Assembly: GCA_947497455.1 (NCBI GenBank)
Contig: CANMGU010000001.1
Span: 1,054,001-1,118,000, forward strand
Direction: 5' to 3'
DNA from: an uncultured Sphingomonadaceae bacterium
GTDB lineage: Bacteria; Pseudomonadota; Alphaproteobacteria; Sphingomonadales; Sphingomonadaceae
DNA: 64,000 nt
In this document: positions 46,119-55,079 of the stretch, piece after piece
How the letters are laid out: each line of letters starts with the position of its first letter
Numbering within the stretch: position 1 is the first letter of the stretch
Program-made: the position numbers and the translations under genes
Notes under the pieces: model-generated
What the model saw: the letters and a program-made list of their open reading frames with translations, nothing else
Databases searched by the model: none
What the model was told of the DNA's origin: nothing

Positions 46119-46793
46119 ATGCTGACACATAATCCCGTCTCCAATGATGTTATGCGAATGTATCCCACTCCAGACAAACTTGAGCGCCGCGCTGATTTGA
46201 TTGTCCATGCCATAGGCCTGGTATTGATTTTGGTTGGCGGCCTGGCATTGCTATTGCAGTCCGCTGCCGGACACGGTTTGGCCGTGATCGGAGCGTCGGG
46301 AGTCTATGTGATCTGTGTGATATTTTCTCACGTGATTTCCATGTTCTACCATTTGTCGCCATATCATGATCAACGGCTAACGCTGCGCCGAATAGATCAT
46401 GCTGCGATATACTTGACGATCGCCGGAACGTTCACCCCACTTTTTGTTCTGGCGGATACGGAGTTTAGCCTGCTCATTCTCGCTATCGTTTGGGCGCTCA
46501 CAATTCCTGCGATACTGTACAAGATATATGGCAAGAATTTGGATTCGCGATGGTCCCTTGCTTCCTATCTTGGTTTGGGTTGGATGGGCTTAATTGCCGT
46601 GCCGGATTTGCTGGAAATACTGCCTGGACTGTCGCTTCTTGCAATGTTGGCAGGCGGCGTCTTCTATTCTCTTGGTACGATTTTCTATGCCCGCAAGACA
46701 TATCCCTTTCGCTATTCGATCTGGCACAGTTTCGTGATGATGGGCGGAGCGTCTTTCTTCATCGCTATTTGGGTGGCTTTGTCGGTCGGCTGA
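46119..46793 (+). CDS. Hemolysin III / PAQR family membrane protein
   Basis: Seven-helix membrane protein of the HlyIII (PAQR) family, about 211-224 residues depending on the start. Metal-site histidines appear in SMFYHLSPY, RRIDHAAIYLTIAGTFTP and SIWHSFVMMGG. ATG 46119 gives the longest form, but the conserved region begins MYPTPDKLERRADLIVHAIG, so ATG 46152 or 46158 may be correct; no start has a clear Shine-Dalgarno. The family is thought to be zinc-dependent hydrolases or receptors; hemolytic activity should not be assumed. Confidence 0.85.
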   Translation: MLTHNPVSNDVMRMYPTPDKLERRADLIVHAIGLVLILVGGLALLLQSAAGHGLAVIGASGVYVICVIFSHVISMFYHLSPYHDQRLTLRRIDHAAIYLTIAGTFTPLFVLADTEFSLLILAIVWALTIPAILYKIYGKNLDSRWSLASYLGLGWMGLIAVPDLLEILPGLSLLAMLAGGVFYSLGTIFYARKTYPFRYSIWHSFVMMGGASFFIAIWVALSVG

Positions 46794-46857
46794 AAAGTAG
46801 CCAGATCAAGCGGCAATCGCTGTTGAGGACCCATTGTGCCAACTTCGCTTGGAGATG

Positions 46858-46878
46858 TCTAACGTCCGCTTTCGGGAA
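46858..46878 (+). repeat. Direct repeat copy 1, left of the VOC gene
   Basis: Starts TCTAACGTCCGCTTTCGG. It matches the copy at 47384-47403 at about 18 positions; the two flank the VOC gene in the same orientation. Confidence 0.5.
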
Positions 46879-46978
46879 ATAGCGGGAAGGATGCAAATGT
46901 CCGCAAACAAGCAGATTTGCTAAGATATATAGTTTCAATCTATGATGAGTTGGGAAGCCAAGATTGAGGACAATAGCT

Positions 46979-47362
46979 ATGTTCAGCCATATCACATTGG
47001 GAACCAATGATTGGATAATAGCAGAGCCATTTTGGAAGGCTGTAGCATTGGCTCTTGAACTGCCGTTGCTTTTCAATCGATCCGGCGGTGCAGCTTATGG
47101 AGAGATGACTGGACCTAAAATTTTCATTGGCCCTACATTTGATGGACAACCAGCCTCAAATGGGAATGGAAGCCATGTAGCTTTCCTCGCAAAGGATAGA
47201 GCTATGGTGGATGCGTTCCATGCCGCAGCATTAAGTCATGGTGGTTTGGATGAAGGTGAGCCGGGGCTAAGGCCCCAATATCACGCTAATTATTACGGCG
47301 CATATGTTCGTGACCCAGATGGCAACAAGTTACAGGCTGTATGCCATTCAGTTAATGGATAA
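46979..47362 (+). CDS. VOC family (glyoxalase/bleomycin-resistance-like) protein
   Basis: 127-residue protein from ATG 46979 after GAGGA, with vicinal-oxygen-chelate pattern: FSHITLGTNDWIIAEPFW, SHVAFLAKDRAMVDAFHAAAL, YHANYYGAYVRDPDGNKLQAVCH. Potential metal ligands are H4-type His, the His in SHVAF and the terminal HSVNG region. Substrate unknown. The gene is bordered by two similar 20-bp direct repeats, unlike its neighbours. Confidence 0.83.
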   Translation: MFSHITLGTNDWIIAEPFWKAVALALELPLLFNRSGGAAYGEMTGPKIFIGPTFDGQPASNGNGSHVAFLAKDRAMVDAFHAAALSHGGLDEGEPGLRPQYHANYYGAYVRDPDGNKLQAVCHSVNG

Positions 47363-47383
47363 ACTTGGCATTTTCGATTGATT

Positions 47384-47403
47384 TCTAACGTCAGTTTTCG
47401 GAA
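47384..47403 (+). repeat. Direct repeat copy 2, right of the VOC gene
   Basis: TCTAACGTCAGTTTTCGGAA, similar to copy 1 at 46858, 21 bp after the VOC stop. Confidence 0.5.
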
Positions 47404-47557
47404 TGCAGCGCCCGGCGCTTGAGTTGAACAAAAATCCCGCCTTTTCCGCACCTCAATAGTTCTCGTATCTGTGCCAACAGCGATTCTTCTCTTGTGGCCC
47501 CTTGCCGAGACAGGCCTTGCATCCTTATGTGGAACAAAACGAATCTAGGATGGAAAT

Positions 47558-48523
47558 ATGACCGAGACACATCGTACGAAAATGCTGATCCTGGGCTCCG
47601 GCCCTGCTGGCCTGAGTGCCGCCATTTATGGCGCACGTGCTGGTCTGGAACCGATTGTGGTGCAGGGGCTGCAACCCGGCGGTCAGTTGACCATCACCAC
47701 CGACGTGGAAAACTATCCCGGCTTTCGCGATGTCGTGCAAGGCCCCTGGTTGATGGAAGAAATGCAGGCACAGGCGGACAAGGTCGGTACACGGACCATG
47801 TTTGACACGATTGTCGATGTCGACATTTCGCAACGTCCTTTCCGGATGATCGGCGATGGCGGCACGGTCTATGAGGGTGACACGCTGGTCATCGCCACCG
47901 GTGCGCAGGCCAAATGGCTGGGTGTACCGGGGGAAGAAGAACTGGGCGGCAAGGGTGTTTCGGCCTGTGCCACTTGTGACGGCTTTTTCTATCGCGGCAA
48001 GAAAGTGGTCGTGATTGGCGGCGGCAATACTGCCGTCGAAGAAGCGCTCTATATGACCAACCACAGCGATGACGTAACGCTGATTCATCGCCGTGACAGC
48101 TTGCGTTCGGAGAAAATCCTTCAGGATCGCTTGTTTGCCAACCCGAAAATTACCGTATTGTGGAACAAGACGGTCGAGAAATTTGTGGGTGGCGGTGATC
48201 CCAAGGGACTGGTTGGTGTCGACCTTGTTGATACGCAGACCGGTGAGAAGAGCCATCTTGCCACCGATGGTGCATTTGTCGCCATTGGCCATGCGCCTGC
48301 GACCGAGATTTTCAAGGATCATCTCGAGCTGATCGATGGCGGCTATATCGAAGTCGAGCCTGGCACACCCAAAACCAAGATCCCAGGCCTCTTTGCTTGC
48401 GGGGATGTGATGGATCACGTCTATCGGCAGGCTGTGACAGCGGCAGGAACCGGCTGTATGGCTGCTCTGGATGCAGAGCGATTTCTGGCTGAGGAAGAGT
48501 TTGAGTTGCTCGCCGCCGAATAA
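47558..48523 (+). CDS. trxB: Thioredoxin-disulfide reductase
   Basis: NADPH-dependent flavoenzyme keeping thioredoxin reduced, 321 residues. FAD motif GSGPAGLSAA (about 13-22), redox pair C137-A-T-C140, NADPH-binding VIGGGNTAVEEAL and a C-terminal FAD contact GLFACGDVMDHVYRQAVTAAGTGCMAA (in parts). AGGA precedes the ATG. It converges on the XrtA hydrolase genes and is probably independent of them. Confidence 0.96.
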   Translation: MTETHRTKMLILGSGPAGLSAAIYGARAGLEPIVVQGLQPGGQLTITTDVENYPGFRDVVQGPWLMEEMQAQADKVGTRTMFDTIVDVDISQRPFRMIGDGGTVYEGDTLVIATGAQAKWLGVPGEEELGGKGVSACATCDGFFYRGKKVVVIGGGNTAVEEALYMTNHSDDVTLIHRRDSLRSEKILQDRLFANPKITVLWNKTVEKFVGGGDPKGLVGVDLVDTQTGEKSHLATDGAFVAIGHAPATEIFKDHLELIDGGYIEVEPGTPKTKIPGLFACGDVMDHVYRQAVTAAGTGCMAALDAERFLAEEEFELLAAE

Positions 48524-49345
48524 TCAGGCGTTTTCGAGCGCTTGGAGTATCTGACTATCCAGCCAACACTCGGAAGGCTTATCAGCAAAGCTGTGTGAAG
48601 CACTATCCAGTGATGCCATCGTTATCTGAGGCAAGCTTTTGGTTTTGCGAAACGCTTTGCTATCCCATGCCGCGAGAAACGCACGGGCTGTGGTGTCCCG
48701 GTTGGCCAACACGATATGGCAAGGCTTTGTCAATCGATTCAGTCCAGTTTGAACTTGCGTTGCGAGGTTTGTATTTTCTTGTTTTTTAATGGCTTGCCTA
48801 AGGCCTTTTGCAAGTCTTCTGAGGTTTATCTTGCCGGTCAGCAGATCGATGATCGACTTGGGGTTTTTCAACCTTTCCCAATAGCGTGATCGAACCGCCG
48901 AGGGTGGTGGGGCAGTGGGTGCATCGGATGAAGGTTCAGTATTTTCGATTACCCACGGATTGGCAAGGATGAAGCCATCAATGGCGATTTCGGCGCCAAA
49001 TAACGCCAAGGCGGATGCGGCATCGCAGTTACCAAAGGCGATAATTTTTTCGATCTGCGGACTGGACTGACGAAAACAGGCAAGCGCCGATTGAATGTCG
49101 GCCTGCGTCTCCAAAAACCCCTGATTTGCGCCGCTACTGTCACCAATACCGCGGCGATCATAGCGGAAAACCGGAAAGCCTTTCCGCGCCATGCGATTCG
49201 CCAGTTTTGCCATGCCGGCATGGGCACCAGCGCGGATTTCATTGCCGCCGCTGACAATCAGCAGGCCGGTTGTCAATTGGCCGTGATCAAGCGTTCCTGC
49301 GAGCAATTGATCCTCGCACACAAATTGATGAAAGGACCGCGTCAT
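48524..49345 (-). CDS. Exosortase A system-associated hydrolase 1
   Basis: Alpha/beta-hydrolase of the TIGR03100 type found in XrtA exopolysaccharide loci. From ATG 49345 (ATGA overlap with hydrolase 2, behind GGTGAGCG) it has 273 residues; an ATG at 49357 is also possible. The nucleophile elbow reads AFGNCDAASAL with Cys107 where serine hydrolases have Ser. RYDRRGIGDS is a conserved upstream loop and SASHSF may supply the His. Likely acts on an acyl or thioester intermediate with the ACP and ligase. Last gene of the minus-strand arm. Confidence 0.82.
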   Translation of the reverse strand: MTRSFHQFVCEDQLLAGTLDHGQLTTGLLIVSGGNEIRAGAHAGMAKLANRMARKGFPVFRYDRRGIGDSSGANQGFLETQADIQSALACFRQSSPQIEKIIAFGNCDAASALALFGAEIAIDGFILANPWVIENTEPSSDAPTAPPPSAVRSRYWERLKNPKSIIDLLTGKINLRRLAKGLRQAIKKQENTNLATQVQTGLNRLTKPCHIVLANRDTTARAFLAAWDSKAFRKTKSLPQITMASLDSASHSFADKPSECWLDSQILQALENA

Positions 49346-50052
49346 TCGCTCACCCATGCGGCCAGACTGTCGGCAATGACACCAGACAACAGGAGATCTT
49401 CACTAGGCTCAGCGCGCAGCCAGAGCGCGGAACCAGGGAGCTTGGCGTCCGCTGCGCGCGTACTGCTATCCAGTTGCACGGTATGGACATTCTCCAACGA
49501 AGTCGGTGTGGCCTCTTCCAGTTCTGAAAAGAGTGCAGACCCTATGCTGTTGCCTGCTAGATTGACGCTCCCGCCGCGCGCTTCGGCAGTAATTTGCGCC
49601 ATATCGGTTGATAGCCCAGCCTCTTTGTCGGACGCGATGCGAGTGCGCATCATGGTTCTCAGAAGGACCTGGCCCTTGACCGGAGAAAACCGCCATGTCC
49701 GAACATCATCGGCAAAGCTGTCAATCAAACATCCCCCGCGAAAGGCGGCGATCGACAGAGTGGACGAATATTGGGTCAGACAAGCGAGTAGAGCGTTTCG
49801 CCAGATCGCCAGACTGGTCAAATCAGCGGGAAACAGGCTTTCATTGGTGCCAGGGAGGTCCGGCAGGACGCTGCCTATATTCTTGCTGTCCAGCAACCGC
49901 ATGACATCGATCATCATTCGCCGCATACGGTTCATTTCATCGAACAAGGGCGGGATTAGAAGGATCGTCTGGCTATGCTGAGCCCCTGCGATCAGACACA
50001 ATTCATCACGGCCTTCAAACTGGTAACTCGAAAATTCGAGCGTTGCCGTCAC
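49342..50052 (-). CDS. Exosortase A system-associated hydrolase 2
   Basis: 236-residue alpha/beta-hydrolase-like protein of the TIGR03101 type. ILLIPPLFDEMNRMRRM is the hallmark N-terminal segment, followed by LPDLPGTNES. Where a Ser or Cys nucleophile would be expected in the elbow the sequence reads AAFRGGCLID, with Arg at that place; related proteins also show Arg, so it may be a non-catalytic partner of hydrolase 1. Coupled to the ACP gene upstream and hydrolase 1 downstream by 4-bp overlaps. Confidence 0.8.
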   Translation of the reverse strand: MTATLEFSSYQFEGRDELCLIAGAQHSQTILLIPPLFDEMNRMRRMMIDVMRLLDSKNIGSVLPDLPGTNESLFPADLTSLAIWRNALLACLTQYSSTLSIAAFRGGCLIDSFADDVRTWRFSPVKGQVLLRTMMRTRIASDKEAGLSTDMAQITAEARGGSVNLAGNSIGSALFSELEEATPTSLENVHTVQLDSSTRAADAKLPGSALWLRAEPSEDLLLSGVIADSLAAWVSE

Positions 50053-50321
50053 CCAGCGACCTTCATCTCTGCGAAGGCTACCAAATTGCCGAAGGTTTCG
50101 AACAGCTCGCCGTCAACCTCATCATCCTCGATCATGATATCCAGACGATCTTCAAGCTCGGTGAGCAGTCCGGCCACGGCCATGCTGTCAAGCTCTGGTA
50201 GAGCTCCGAAAAGCTCGGTATCCGCGGTAAAGGCGCTGACTTGCGCTGCATCCAATCCAAGGATGTCCTGCATTACGGCACGTACTGCGGCCTCTGGCGC
50301 CAAATCAAGATTTTCCGACAT
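50049..50321 (-). CDS. Acyl carrier protein of the XrtA locus
   Basis: 90-residue acyl carrier protein. The phosphopantetheine attachment Ser is S46 in PELDSMAVAGLL, with an acidic helix II and III as usual (LEDRLDIMIEDDEVDGELFETF). ATG 50321 (MSENLDLAPE) follows GGGGGTTTG; an ATG eight codons earlier is possible. Together with the acyl-CoA ligase and hydrolases it suggests that an acyl group is loaded on ACP for modification of the polysaccharide. Confidence 0.87.
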   Translation of the reverse strand: MSENLDLAPEAAVRAVMQDILGLDAAQVSAFTADTELFGALPELDSMAVAGLLTELEDRLDIMIEDDEVDGELFETFGNLVAFAEMKVAG

Positions 50322-50364
50322 CAACAAACCCCCGACTCCGGACAACGGCGCTTCCCTAAAGCGA

Positions 50365-51405
50365 TCAGCGCTTTCCTACAAGGGCTGACATCTGGTATCT
50401 CAGTATGGATAGCCAGGAAAGGGGGTTATTGGGCCAAAACATCTCCAGACGATATCTCGGACGAATATCTTCCATCCATTCGCGTTTGTAAGGATCGTTG
50501 CCAGTGCCGAAGTCGACCAAATTAACGCGATCGACATCTATGACCTGCTGAAACATGGCAACAGACAATAAAGTGCCTGGCGATGATTTCGTGGCATCCT
50601 CAACATGGGCGAGTTTGTGGATCAGGGCCTCTCCATTTTCGACCGTCCAGAATTGTGCGGCAACGGGATTGCCGTCAATATAAGCAAGGCCGAGACGCAG
50701 ACATCCGGCTTCGGCTTCTTGTCTGGCCAAATTTTTAAGGAAATCAGGATTACCTTCTTCAGGCTTCCAGCTTTTTGCATAGACATTGAGATAATCATCC
50801 CAATGTTCGTCTGAAAATTCGGTCTCGATGCGGATGGATACGATATTCTTTTTTGCCTTGCGGCGGACCGTATTACGCAATCTGCTAGGGCGGTCTGCCC
50901 AATATTGATCGAAGGTGCGGCCGTTGACCGACAGGATATGATTGTCATCTGCTTTGGATTTGAAAACCAGCCAACCCGCCTGTTCAAAGGCCCTTTCAGT
51001 CAGACTGGCGGCCTGATCTTCTTCGGGAACAGGCGCGATTTCAATGCGATGACAATGGGCGGTTAATGTTTTGGCGATATTGGCAAGCAAAGCCAATTTG
51101 GTGACCTCATCATAGTCGCCAGTGAAAATGGGCCGAAAGGTAAAATTATACCAGTTGGCGAGAGCAGTGTAGCGACCCAGGCCCTTTTTCATGAGGAAAA
51201 ACCAAGCTTGCTCGCCGTTTTCAGCGCTTTGAACAATGAGGGGTTTATTGTCTGGCAAACATAATTCGTGCAGATGATGCAACCACTCAAACCGATCAAA
51301 AAGCGATCTTTGATCTGTCCGACCAAGTTTTTCACCCGCTACCGCTTGCGCAGACTGGAAGTTATCGTGATATTCACTGTTCATAGCCAAGGTCATATCT
51401 GTCAC
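50365..51405 (-). CDS. GNAT/FemAB-like acyltransferase of the XrtA locus
   Basis: 346-residue protein with a GNAT-type (acetyltransferase_6, BcsL/CelD-like) fold: RPSRLRNTVRRKAKKN, YAKSWKPEEGNPDFLKNLARQEAEAGCLRLGLAYIDGNPVAAQFW and NLVDFGTGNDPYKREWM (in parts). Such proteins in XrtA loci probably acylate a polysaccharide or lipid intermediate. The longest form begins GTG 51405; ATG 51396 or 51384 are alternatives, none with a strong ribosome-binding site. First gene of the minus arm, start to start 32 bp from the ligase gene. Confidence 0.78.
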   Translation of the reverse strand: MTDMTLAMNSEYHDNFQSAQAVAGEKLGRTDQRSLFDRFEWLHHLHELCLPDNKPLIVQSAENGEQAWFFLMKKGLGRYTALANWYNFTFRPIFTGDYDEVTKLALLANIAKTLTAHCHRIEIAPVPEEDQAASLTERAFEQAGWLVFKSKADDNHILSVNGRTFDQYWADRPSRLRNTVRRKAKKNIVSIRIETEFSDEHWDDYLNVYAKSWKPEEGNPDFLKNLARQEAEAGCLRLGLAYIDGNPVAAQFWTVENGEALIHKLAHVEDATKSSPGTLLSVAMFQQVIDVDRVNLVDFGTGNDPYKREWMEDIRPRYRLEMFWPNNPLSWLSILRYQMSALVGKR

Positions 51406-51437
51406 AATTTTGTTCTTTTTCCCATAGGTACAAGCAT

Positions 51438-52979
51438 TTGAACAAACCAGTCACAAACGCCGCTTTCCCACTGGATCGTCTTGCCCTTGGCCGGGATCCA
51501 GAGGCAACAGCATTGGTCACCCGTTCGGGGTCTCTTAGCTACAAGACGTTAAATCATCGTGTTGGTTTGCTGGCACGCTGGCTTTTGGGACAGAATTTCG
51601 GCCAAGGTGATCGCGTGGCAACGTGGCTTCCCAAGACCGAACTTGCCTGTATCATGCCGCTGGCAGCGGTGAGAGCTGGGCTCGTGCACGTGCCAATCAA
51701 CCCGGTTTTGAAGCCTGCACAGGTGCAGCATATCATTGCAGACAGCGGTGCAAAACTATTGATCACAAACAAGGGGCGCGTGAACTCTCTTGATGACAAA
51801 CCTCTCGATCATGACTGCGTAATCCGAGAAGATGTTTCGGTTGTAACTGATATCGCGGCGATATCCGACCCTTTGGAGCCGAGCGAAAAAGACGCTGATA
51901 CTGAGGCCTTGGCGGCAATATTATATACCAGTGGATCGACCGGCCGCCCGAAAGGGGTCATGCTGAGCAATGCCAATCTCAGTCTGGGGGCGGTCAGCGT
52001 TGCAGACTATTTGAAGCTGGAACAGGATGATCGTACCTTATGCGTATTGCCGCTGAGCTTCGATTATGGACAGAATCAACTACTCTCCACTTGGTATGCC
52101 GGTGGTTGCGCCTATCCACTTGACTACCTGACACCGCGTGATGTGACCAAAGGGTGCGCCCGTCACGAGATTACCACATTGGCGGCGGTTCCACCGCTTT
52201 GGGTGCAACTTGTTGATCAGGATTGGCCGGAAGAAGCGGCGCAATCCATGCGGCGCTTGACGAATAGTGGCGGGGCTTTAACGCCGTCGCTGGTGGAACA
52301 ATTGCGGTCCATTTTTGGCAGAAACACCGATATTTATGCGATGTATGGTTTGACCGAGGCATTTCGATCCACCTATCTTGATCCGGTTCTTATAGACGAC
52401 AATCCCACCAGCATGGGGACTGCAATTCCGTTTGCGGAGATCATGGTGGTCGGATCAGATGGTGCTATTGCTGCTGCTGGTGAAGAAGGTGAATTGGTTC
52501 ATGCCGGGCCATTGGTGGCTAAGGGATATTGGCAGGATGCTGTTAGAACTGCTGAGCGTTTCAAACCGGCTCCTATTGAGTCCGAATATGGCGGAACAGC
52601 CGTATGGTCAGGGGACTCGGTCCGGCGAGATAAAGACGGTTTGCTCTATTTTGTCGGGCGGACCGACAATATGATAAAGAGCTCCGGTAATCGGATCAGC
52701 CCTACCGAAATCGAAGAAGTTGCGATTGAATCTGGCTTTATTGCAGAAGCGGTCGCTATTGGGGTTGCTGATGAGCGGTTGGGCCATGCGATCTGCCTGT
52801 TTGCGCGCGCGAAGGATGATTCAGACGATCGGAATATTAAAGAGGATTTGCGGAAATATATGAAACGGAATTTACCGAATTTTATGCACCCTCGCGATAT
52901 CAGGATGTTGAAAGAATTTCCCAAAAACCCGAATGGCAAGATCGACCGCAACGCTTTGACAGAGAATGAAAAATCATGA
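51438..52979 (+). CDS. Acyl-CoA ligase (AMP-forming), exosortase A system-associated
   Basis: ANL-superfamily adenylating enzyme of the TIGR03098 type, 513 residues. The P-loop-like A3 motif is YTSGSTGRPKG (163-173). Further signatures are YGLTEAFRSTYLDP, SGDSVRRDKDG, GRTDNMIKSSGNRISPTEIEE and the catalytic Lys in PNGKIDR near the C-terminus. The start is TTG 51438, as no in-frame ATG precedes the conserved region. It probably activates an acyl group for the ACP of the divergent arm. It overlaps the decarboxylase by ATGA. Confidence 0.9.
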   Translation: MNKPVTNAAFPLDRLALGRDPEATALVTRSGSLSYKTLNHRVGLLARWLLGQNFGQGDRVATWLPKTELACIMPLAAVRAGLVHVPINPVLKPAQVQHIIADSGAKLLITNKGRVNSLDDKPLDHDCVIREDVSVVTDIAAISDPLEPSEKDADTEALAAILYTSGSTGRPKGVMLSNANLSLGAVSVADYLKLEQDDRTLCVLPLSFDYGQNQLLSTWYAGGCAYPLDYLTPRDVTKGCARHEITTLAAVPPLWVQLVDQDWPEEAAQSMRRLTNSGGALTPSLVEQLRSIFGRNTDIYAMYGLTEAFRSTYLDPVLIDDNPTSMGTAIPFAEIMVVGSDGAIAAAGEEGELVHAGPLVAKGYWQDAVRTAERFKPAPIESEYGGTAVWSGDSVRRDKDGLLYFVGRTDNMIKSSGNRISPTEIEEVAIESGFIAEAVAIGVADERLGHAICLFARAKDDSDDRNIKEDLRKYMKRNLPNFMHPRDIRMLKEFPKNPNGKIDRNALTENEKS

Positions 52980-54211
52980 GTAAAGTGAAACCGGTCGGTC
53001 CGATACCCCAAGGCTATGAATGTCTTGATGGAGAGCTAGCGATAAGCGGTTCAAAAGCGAGCGCACTTGTGTCCGATCATGGTTCACCATTATTTGTCTA
53101 TTCCAAACGCCTGCTGGATCTACGGATGGAGTCATTGCGAAATGCCATGCCGGACGCAGTGCATATTCATTATGCGATGAAGGCCAATCCTTATGCGCCT
53201 GTGCTTTCGCATATGGTCGGGCTCTCTGATGGGATTGATATTGCATCAGGCGGCGAACTCGCCATGGCCTTAAAGGCAGGAGCCAAAGCGGAGAAAATGA
53301 GCTTTGCTGGGCCCGGCAAGCGTGATGATGAGCTGCTAGCGGCCATTGAGGCCGGGGTGACGATCAATATTGAGTCGCCTAGCGAATGTGATCGCGCTTT
53401 GGCTATCGGGAGCAAAGCTGGGCTAGAACCGCGCATGGCTATTCGCGTTAATCCCGATTTTGATCTGAAGGGATCCGGCATGAAAATGGGCGGTGGAGCC
53501 AAACCCTTTGGTATGGATGCCGAACTGGTTGCACCAACCGTGCGTAAGATTGTTGAAGCAGGAGCGCATTGGCGTGGTTTCCATATCTTTGCGGGATCTC
53601 AGGCCTTGAAAGCGGATGCGATTATCGAAACACAGGCGCAGACCATAGCACTTGCGACACGGCTGGCTGAGGAAATTGGTCATGGTCCAGAGCATGTCAA
53701 TCTGGGTGGGGGCTTCGGAATTCCTTATTTCCCAGGCGATGAGCCGGTGGACGTGGACCTGATCGGCGATGCTCTGGAGCAACAACTTGCTGACCTGCCG
53801 AAGATTTTATCAAAGACACAATTTGCGCTTGAACTAGGGCGGTTCCTTGTTGGCGAGACTGGTGTCTATTTGACTCGGATTATCGACCGCAAGGAGAGCC
53901 GAGGTGAAATATTTCTGGTCACCGATGGCGGACTGCATCACCAATTGGCTGCCAGTGGTAACTTCGGCACTGTCATCAGGCGGAACTACCCCGCGGCAAT
54001 CGCAACTCGGTATGATAGCCCGGAGGAAGAAGTCGTGTCGATTGTAGGTTGTCTTTGCACACCGCTGGATATGCTAAGTGACCGCGCCCAGCTGCCTGTT
54101 GCCCAGGTTGGTGATATTGTCGCCATATTCTGCGCAGGCGCATATGGCGCAACTGCAAGCCCTGCAAATTTTCTGGGGCAGGGGCCGGCAAAGGAGATTT
54201 TGGTTAGTTGA
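52976..54211 (+). CDS. PLP-dependent decarboxylase, exosortase A system-associated
   Basis: Alanine-racemase/ornithine-decarboxylase-like fold III enzyme, TIGR03099 type, 411 residues. PLP lysine K69 is in HYAMKANPYAP. Other signatures are SGGELAMALKAGA, LNLGGGFGIPYF-like VNLGGGFGIPYFPGD, ELGRFLVGETGVYLTRI and the C-terminal CTPLDML with the dimer-interface Cys. It is related to diaminopimelate decarboxylases and may make an amine used in polymer modification. A small hairpin (54218-54233) follows. Confidence 0.9.
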   Translation: MSKVKPVGPIPQGYECLDGELAISGSKASALVSDHGSPLFVYSKRLLDLRMESLRNAMPDAVHIHYAMKANPYAPVLSHMVGLSDGIDIASGGELAMALKAGAKAEKMSFAGPGKRDDELLAAIEAGVTINIESPSECDRALAIGSKAGLEPRMAIRVNPDFDLKGSGMKMGGGAKPFGMDAELVAPTVRKIVEAGAHWRGFHIFAGSQALKADAIIETQAQTIALATRLAEEIGHGPEHVNLGGGFGIPYFPGDEPVDVDLIGDALEQQLADLPKILSKTQFALELGRFLVGETGVYLTRIIDRKESRGEIFLVTDGGLHHQLAASGNFGTVIRRNYPAAIATRYDSPEEEVVSIVGCLCTPLDMLSDRAQLPVAQVGDIVAIFCAGAYGATASPANFLGQGPAKEILVS

Positions 54212-54217
54212 ACTGGC

Positions 54218-54233
54218 GGGATTCGATAATCCC
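54218..54233 (+). other. Hairpin after the decarboxylase gene
   Basis: GGGATT (54218-54223) and AATCCC (54228-54233) enclose CGAT. It lacks a T-run, so it is at most a weak or Rho-assisted terminator or an mRNA end protector. The 170-bp gap probably holds a new promoter for the export genes. Confidence 0.45.
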
Positions 54234-54383
54234 ATGAAAACAGCCAAATATTAACCCTAATTTCAATCAATCCTAACGCTATCTTCACTATTTTCGCCGA
54301 TAGCATTCTCGTGATTATGTGTGATTGGCCCATTTCCTCGTGGAATCGGCTGGTCAGCAATGGCTGTTTACGAGGAAATGAAA

Positions 54384-55040
54384 ATGACTGCTGCGTTCAA
54401 AAACCGAAAGCTACCGAAATATTTGATTGGTGCTGGATTGGCCTCTCTTGCAGTGGCTGGATGTGCAGGCACTTCTTCTGGGCCGCAGCTTCCGCCAGCA
54501 TCGTTTGTTTCCATGCAGGAAGGCCCCGGTGAAGAATATGTTATCGGCCCCTTAGATGAGCTGACCATTTTCGTCTGGCGCAACCCTGAGCTCGGCGCGA
54601 AGGTTCAAGTGCGTCCTGATGGCCGGATTACCACGCCACTGATTACTGACATGCCCGCTGTAGGCAAAACGCCCGCCATGCTGGCTGAAGACCTGAAATT
54701 ACAATTGTCCGAATATATCAACGAGCCGCTCGTTTCGGTTATCGTCAATAATTTTTCAGGCACCTTTTCCCAGCAAATCCGAGTGGTTGGTGCAACAGAG
54801 AAGCCAGCCTCGATCCCCTATCGCGCAAACATGACATTGCTCGATGCGATGATCGCAGTCGGCGGTCTTTCGGAATTCGCATCCGGCAATAAAGCCCGGC
54901 TTGTTCGCTATAATCGCGGGACCGGAAAACAGCAGGAATATGCACTGCGCATTGGTGATCTGCTCGATCGCGGTCAAACCAAAGCCAATGTGATGCTGCG
55001 ACCGGGTGACGTGATCATCATTCCGAAGAGCATGTTCTAG
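54384..55040 (+). CDS. XrtA-locus polysaccharide export lipoprotein (Wza/EpsE-like)
   Basis: Outer-membrane polysaccharide export protein, TIGR03027 type. From ATG 54384, seven bases after AGGA, it has 218 residues. Lipobox AVAGC at about residues 23-27, Poly_export domain (YVIGPLDELTIFVWRNPELG, VRPDGRITTPLITDMPAVGKT, in parts) and one SLBB domain (QIRVVGATEKPASIPYRANMTLLDAMIAVGG). It forms the exit channel for the polymer exported by this locus, with the chain-length protein 39 bp downstream. Confidence 0.9.
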   Translation: MTAAFKNRKLPKYLIGAGLASLAVAGCAGTSSGPQLPPASFVSMQEGPGEEYVIGPLDELTIFVWRNPELGAKVQVRPDGRITTPLITDMPAVGKTPAMLAEDLKLQLSEYINEPLVSVIVNNFSGTFSQQIRVVGATEKPASIPYRANMTLLDAMIAVGGLSEFASGNKARLVRYNRGTGKQQEYALRIGDLLDRGQTKANVMLRPGDVIIIPKSMF

Positions 55041-55079
55041 TTCGCGCTTGCATCAAATTTATAGGGATCGAAAAGACCA

